A DNA stretch of 23,736 bases, taken from positions 1 to 23,736 of the forward strand of contig NZ_SSHJ01000037.1 in assembly GCF_005925345.1 (NCBI RefSeq), given 5' to 3'. The position numbers and the translations under genes were made by a program. Positions 21,421 to 23,736 of this stretch are shown in pieces (position 1 is the first letter of the stretch; every line of letters starts with the position of its first letter). The stretch is from Pedobacter ureilyticus. GTDB taxonomy: Bacteria > Bacteroidota > Bacteroidia > Sphingobacteriales > Sphingobacteriaceae. The notes under the pieces are model-generated. The model was given only the letters and a program-made list of their open reading frames with translations, did not search any database and was not told where the DNA came from.

Positions 21421-22424
21421 TGGAACAGGTAGTCATTGCTTTTTTATGTTTGGCCATTTTGCTTTATTTCTTATTGGGCGGGGCCGATTTTGGGGCCGGA
21501 ATTATCGAGCTGTTTACTTCTACAAAAAACAGAAGTCGCACTCGTAAAACCATGTACCATGCCATTGGCCCAGTTTGGGAAGCCAACCACATGTGGTTAA
21601 TTATTGCTATTGTCATCTTATTCGTTGCTTTCCCTCGTATTTACACCACCATGTCGGTGCATTTGCATATTCCTTTAGCTATTATGCTTATAGGGATTAT
21701 AGCCCGAGGAACGGCTTTTGTTTTTCGGCATTATGATGCCGTTAAAGATGATATGCAGTGGCTGTATAATCGTATTTTTAGGTATTCGAGTTTTTTAACC
21801 GCATTGTTTCTGGGGATTTTAGCTGGAAGTGTCTTGTCTGGAAAGATAGATCCTGTTGCAACCAACTTTGCTGATGCCTATATTTTCGGCTGGTTAAATT
21901 GGTTTTCTATCTCTGTTGGTTTGTTTACTACCGCTTTGTGCGGTTTCTTGGCGGCAATTTATTTAATAGGAGAATGTAAAACGGAAGAAGATAAAAAGCG
22001 TTTCATCAAAAAAGCTGAATACATGAATGTGGCAGCAGTAGTTTTCGGAGCGATGGTTTTTTTTAGCGCCGCAATGGAAGATGTTCCTTTAATGAATTGG
22101 GTGGTTTACAATACAGTAGGGCTAACTGCTGTAGTTTTGGCTAGTTTCTCTTTAGTGTTGCTATGGTATTTGTTGTTGAAAGGAAGTACTAAGATTTTAA
22201 GGGTGTTGGCCGGTTTTCAGGTAACGATGATTTTGGTGGCTATCAGTTATGCTCATTTTCCTAATTTTATTCGTTTAAAAGGAGGTAATGTAATTTCGCT
22301 TTATGAAACGGTAGCACCGGAAAAAACGGTGCAGAGTTTGGGTTGGGCTTTAGTTTTGGGTAGTTTTTTGATCTTGCCTTTTCTTGGATATTTGTTTTAT
22401 AAGTTTCAGCAGAAGGAGGAATAG
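21420..22424 (+). CDS. cydB: Cytochrome bd-type quinol oxidase subunit II
   Basis: Partner membrane subunit, 334 aa with about eight helices. Family marks are LLGGADFGAGI (18-28) and GPVWEANHMWLI (about 50-61, usually GPVWDGNQVWLI). It begins on the last base of the cydA stop codon, so the two are translated together. No cydX-like small third subunit and no cydCD exporter follow; the next DNA contains repeats. Confidence 0.94.
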   Translation: MEQVVIAFLCLAILLYFLLGGADFGAGIIELFTSTKNRSRTRKTMYHAIGPVWEANHMWLIIAIVILFVAFPRIYTTMSVHLHIPLAIMLIGIIARGTAFVFRHYDAVKDDMQWLYNRIFRYSSFLTALFLGILAGSVLSGKIDPVATNFADAYIFGWLNWFSISVGLFTTALCGFLAAIYLIGECKTEEDKKRFIKKAEYMNVAAVVFGAMVFFSAAMEDVPLMNWVVYNTVGLTAVVLASFSLVLLWYLLLKGSTKILRVLAGFQVTMILVAISYAHFPNFIRLKGGNVISLYETVAPEKTVQSLGWALVLGSFLILPFLGYLFYKFQQKEE

Positions 22425-22432
22425 CTTGTGTT

Positions 22433-22513
22433 AAAACCACCTAAGGCGCCTGAGCAAACCTAAGTGTTTATTGAAGATTAAGGATTAACCACAAAGACAC
22501 GAAGAACACAAAG
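22433..22513. repeat. Dispersed repeats after cydB
   Basis: AAAACCACCTAAG at 22433-22445 recurs exactly at 22922-22934, on the other side of the orphan gene. At 22487-22513 lies AACCACAAAGACACGAAGAA followed by CACAAAG, a phrase found in intergenic DNA of many unrelated bacteria (from memory). No T-rich hairpin typical of a cydB terminator was recognised. Confidence 0.5.
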
Positions 22514-22534
22514 CATTCTTACAAGTGGGTGTCT

Positions 22535-22867
22535 TTAAATCGATGGAGGCCATTCTTCATAATAATCTTTTTTGTATTTATTAAAGTCGTCTCCAGTAAG
22601 ACCTATCCAATATTCAAAAAAAGAAAAATCAAACTTAAAGGGTATCTCTTTGTCAAAGAATGTTTTGTGTTTGATGTATAAAGGTTCATCTATCTGGTAG
22701 CCGCCAACCTCTTCAAAGAGAAATTCTTCTTTTATTATTTGATGATGAAATATTTCATATAGTTTCTTGTAAGGAATATGAGAGATATTTATGAAGCCAA
22801 ATCGTCCGTTTTCTCCATGTTTCCAAACCTCTATGTGGACTTTGTAATAATATTTTTCGTATTTCAT
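22535..22867 (-). CDS. Hypothetical protein, aromatic-rich, orphan
   Basis: A 110-aa protein rich in Tyr, Phe, Lys and Glu, with no signal peptide or membrane helix. Noticeable parts are YYKVHIEVWKHGENGRFGFI (8-27), suggesting a beta-strand start, and FEYWIGLTGDDFNKYKKDYYEEW near the C-terminus. The family was not recognised. It is AT-rich, isolated, and lies between two copies of a 13-bp direct repeat, all of which fits recent acquisition or an immunity-type cassette protein, but no toxin gene is adjacent. The start at 22867 is the first ATG of the frame. Confidence 0.55.
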   Translation of the reverse strand: MKYEKYYYKVHIEVWKHGENGRFGFINISHIPYKKLYEIFHHQIIKEEFLFEEVGGYQIDEPLYIKHKTFFDKEIPFKFDFSFFEYWIGLTGDDFNKYKKDYYEEWPPSI

Positions 22868-22917
22868 AAGTTTCCATTAATTGTAATGTCGAGCTATTCT
22901 ACTTTTTGATAGATTAA

Positions 22918-22968
22918 AATGAAAACCACCTAAGAAATCTAAAGTGAACCCGGGTTTCTTAAGTGGTT
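22918..22968 (-). terminator. Hairpin downstream of the YciI-like gene
   Basis: AACCACCTAAGAAA (22924-22937) pairs with TTTCTTAAGTGGTT (22955-22968) over 13 of 14 positions around a 17-nt loop. On the minus strand it is followed by TTCATTTTA. It includes one copy of the AAAACCACCTAAG repeat, so it may be a repeat first and a terminator second. Confidence 0.5.
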
Positions 22969-23082
22969 AAATGAGTTTTCTAATAACCGCATTAGTGTTT
23001 CAATTTTACCTTTCCTCGTTTAAAAAACGAAAACTGAATAGCGGCAAACTTGATATAAGTATATTTTCTAACCATTGTACGC

Positions 23083-23538
23083 TTAAAAGCTAGTTTTTTG
23101 TACTTTATCATGATAGGGAAGATATTCTGGCAAGGCTGCCGAACCATACCAGTTAAAAATTTCGGCATCTAATAATTTGGCGCTTACAGCTGGGTCGGTA
23201 GCTAGCCAAGTTTTGGCTTCTTCTAAAGATTTGGTGTTAAGGATAAAAATGCCTCGATATTGTTTGTCGTTTTTAGCTAAAGGACCCGCCACTACCAATT
23301 TATTTTCTTTGGCTAATCTGTCGATGTTGGTCATGTGTCCTTTAAACAAGCTGTCTGTTTGTGCTTTGGTGGCTGTGGTATTGCTCCCGGTTTTAAGGAT
23401 AACCAATACGTACATTTTCATACCGTAATTGTCGGCGCCCAGTTTTTTGGCTAGGGCTTCGTCATACTTTGGCTTTTCTTGTGCTTGCGATAAAAAAGCA
23501 AATGAGACAAAAAATAAAGCAATGAGTATTTTTTTCAT
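23083..23538 (-). CDS. Exported YciI-like (YCII domain) protein
   Basis: A 151-aa protein with a clear signal peptide (MKKILIALFFVSFAFLSQAQ, cleavage near residue 18-20) and a YCII-fold domain (about 40-132). The two conserved polar residues of this family are present as H68 (KGHMTNID) and D115 (ATDPAVS), with LVVAGPLAKNDKQYRGIFIL between. YciI-type proteins are small ferredoxin-like-fold proteins of uncertain enzymatic role, normally cytoplasmic; the periplasmic location predicted here is the unusual part. It stands alone, followed by a hairpin. Confidence 0.85.
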   Translation of the reverse strand: MKKILIALFFVSFAFLSQAQEKPKYDEALAKKLGADNYGMKMYVLVILKTGSNTTATKAQTDSLFKGHMTNIDRLAKENKLVVAGPLAKNDKQYRGIFILNTKSLEEAKTWLATDPAVSAKLLDAEIFNWYGSAALPEYLPYHDKVQKTSF

Positions 23539-23630
23539 TTTCCGATGAGTAGTTTGTGGTGTTAAATTAGAAAATGTTTTTGAATAAAATGGTTTGTTTG
23601 GTTAATGAACCAGGGAAATCGCTTTTAACA

Positions 23631-23660
23631 TTTGAAAGACAAGAATAATTGTTATATTTA
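23631..23660 (+). promoter_or_regulatory. Promoter for a gene leaving the window
   Basis: TTTG at 23631-23634 and TATATTTA at 23653-23660 are 18 nt apart, close to the Bacteroidetes TTTG/TAnnTTTG arrangement with one mismatch at the last base. Confidence 0.45.
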
Positions 23661-23668
23661 TGATATAA

Positions 23669-23736
23669 ATGACTAAGGTCAAAAAAATGGCCTTTTCAAA
23701 TCCCGACTATTCATCTCACCAAGTTTTTTCTCGTTA
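23669..23736 (+). CDS. Start of a plus-strand gene cut by the window end
   Basis: An open frame begins at ATG 23669 (MTKVKKMAFSNPDYSSHQVF) and runs to the edge; a second ATG at 23687 (MAFSNPDY) would leave a normal short leader after the promoter at 23631-23660. The 22 codons are too few to name a family. Confidence 0.35.
   Translation, partial: MTKVKKMAFSNPDYSSHQVFSR

Noticed and set aside
1..23736. Defence island, prophage, CRISPR array or biosynthetic cluster
   Set aside because: No nuclease, integrase, repeat-spacer array, toxin pair or synthase was found; nearly all genes are metabolic or respiratory housekeeping.

Overview
The window looks like a chromosomal segment of a Bacteroidetes bacterium, most likely a Sphingobacteriaceae (Pedobacter-like) species. 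This is an inference from protein types (Bacteroidetes-style CcmF/CcmE/CcmC, KdsC, exported Spy-like and YciI proteins), the general lack of Shine-Dalgarno sequences, several exact TAnnTTTG boxes (the -7 element of the Bacteroidetes primary sigma factor) in front of genes, and many short palindromic intergenic repeats.

Left part, 164-11556, almost all minus strand. In transcription order: a class I methyltransferase, a PAP2 phosphatase and a ZIP metal transporter; the cytochrome c maturation genes ccmB, ccmC and a ccmD-like gene; glutamate dehydrogenase with its own terminator; ccmE and ccmF, coupled to a DUF2520 protein through TAATG stop/start overlaps; then a 2Fe-2S ferredoxin, IscX, KdsC and a Spy-like periplasmic protein. 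The Ccm set is a variant System I: CcmE carries Cys instead of the usual haem-binding His, and no ccmA, ccmG or ccmH lies in the window.

Right part, 11787-22424, mostly plus strand: glmM (probably TTG start), a cysteine desulfurase, a 1.2-kb gene-free stretch built from nested inverted repeats, DUF485-actP (acetate symporter), a convergent minus-strand tag (3-methyladenine glycosylase), a Rossmann oxidoreductase divergent from a small disordered protein, and cydAB (cytochrome bd oxidase). The end holds an orphan hypothetical gene between direct repeats, an exported YciI-like protein, and the likely start of a further plus-strand gene. A partial gene tail sits at the left edge.

Functional links: ccmBCDEF serves haem delivery for c-type cytochromes; cydAB is a high-affinity terminal oxidase; ferredoxin, IscX and the cysteine desulfurase belong to Fe-S/sulfur metabolism; GlmM and KdsC feed peptidoglycan and LPS; actP and gdh link to acetate and nitrogen use. 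No phage, defence island, CRISPR, rRNA or tRNA was seen. The strongest unexplained signals are non-coding: a nested repeat mosaic at 14786-15381 containing a 316-bp element with terminal inverted repeats and many internal hairpins, a multi-hairpin element before cydA, a long hairpin in the ccmE leader, near-perfect operator-like dyads before cydA, actP, gdh and the methyltransferase, and a palindromic repeat that supplies the stop codon of a gene.
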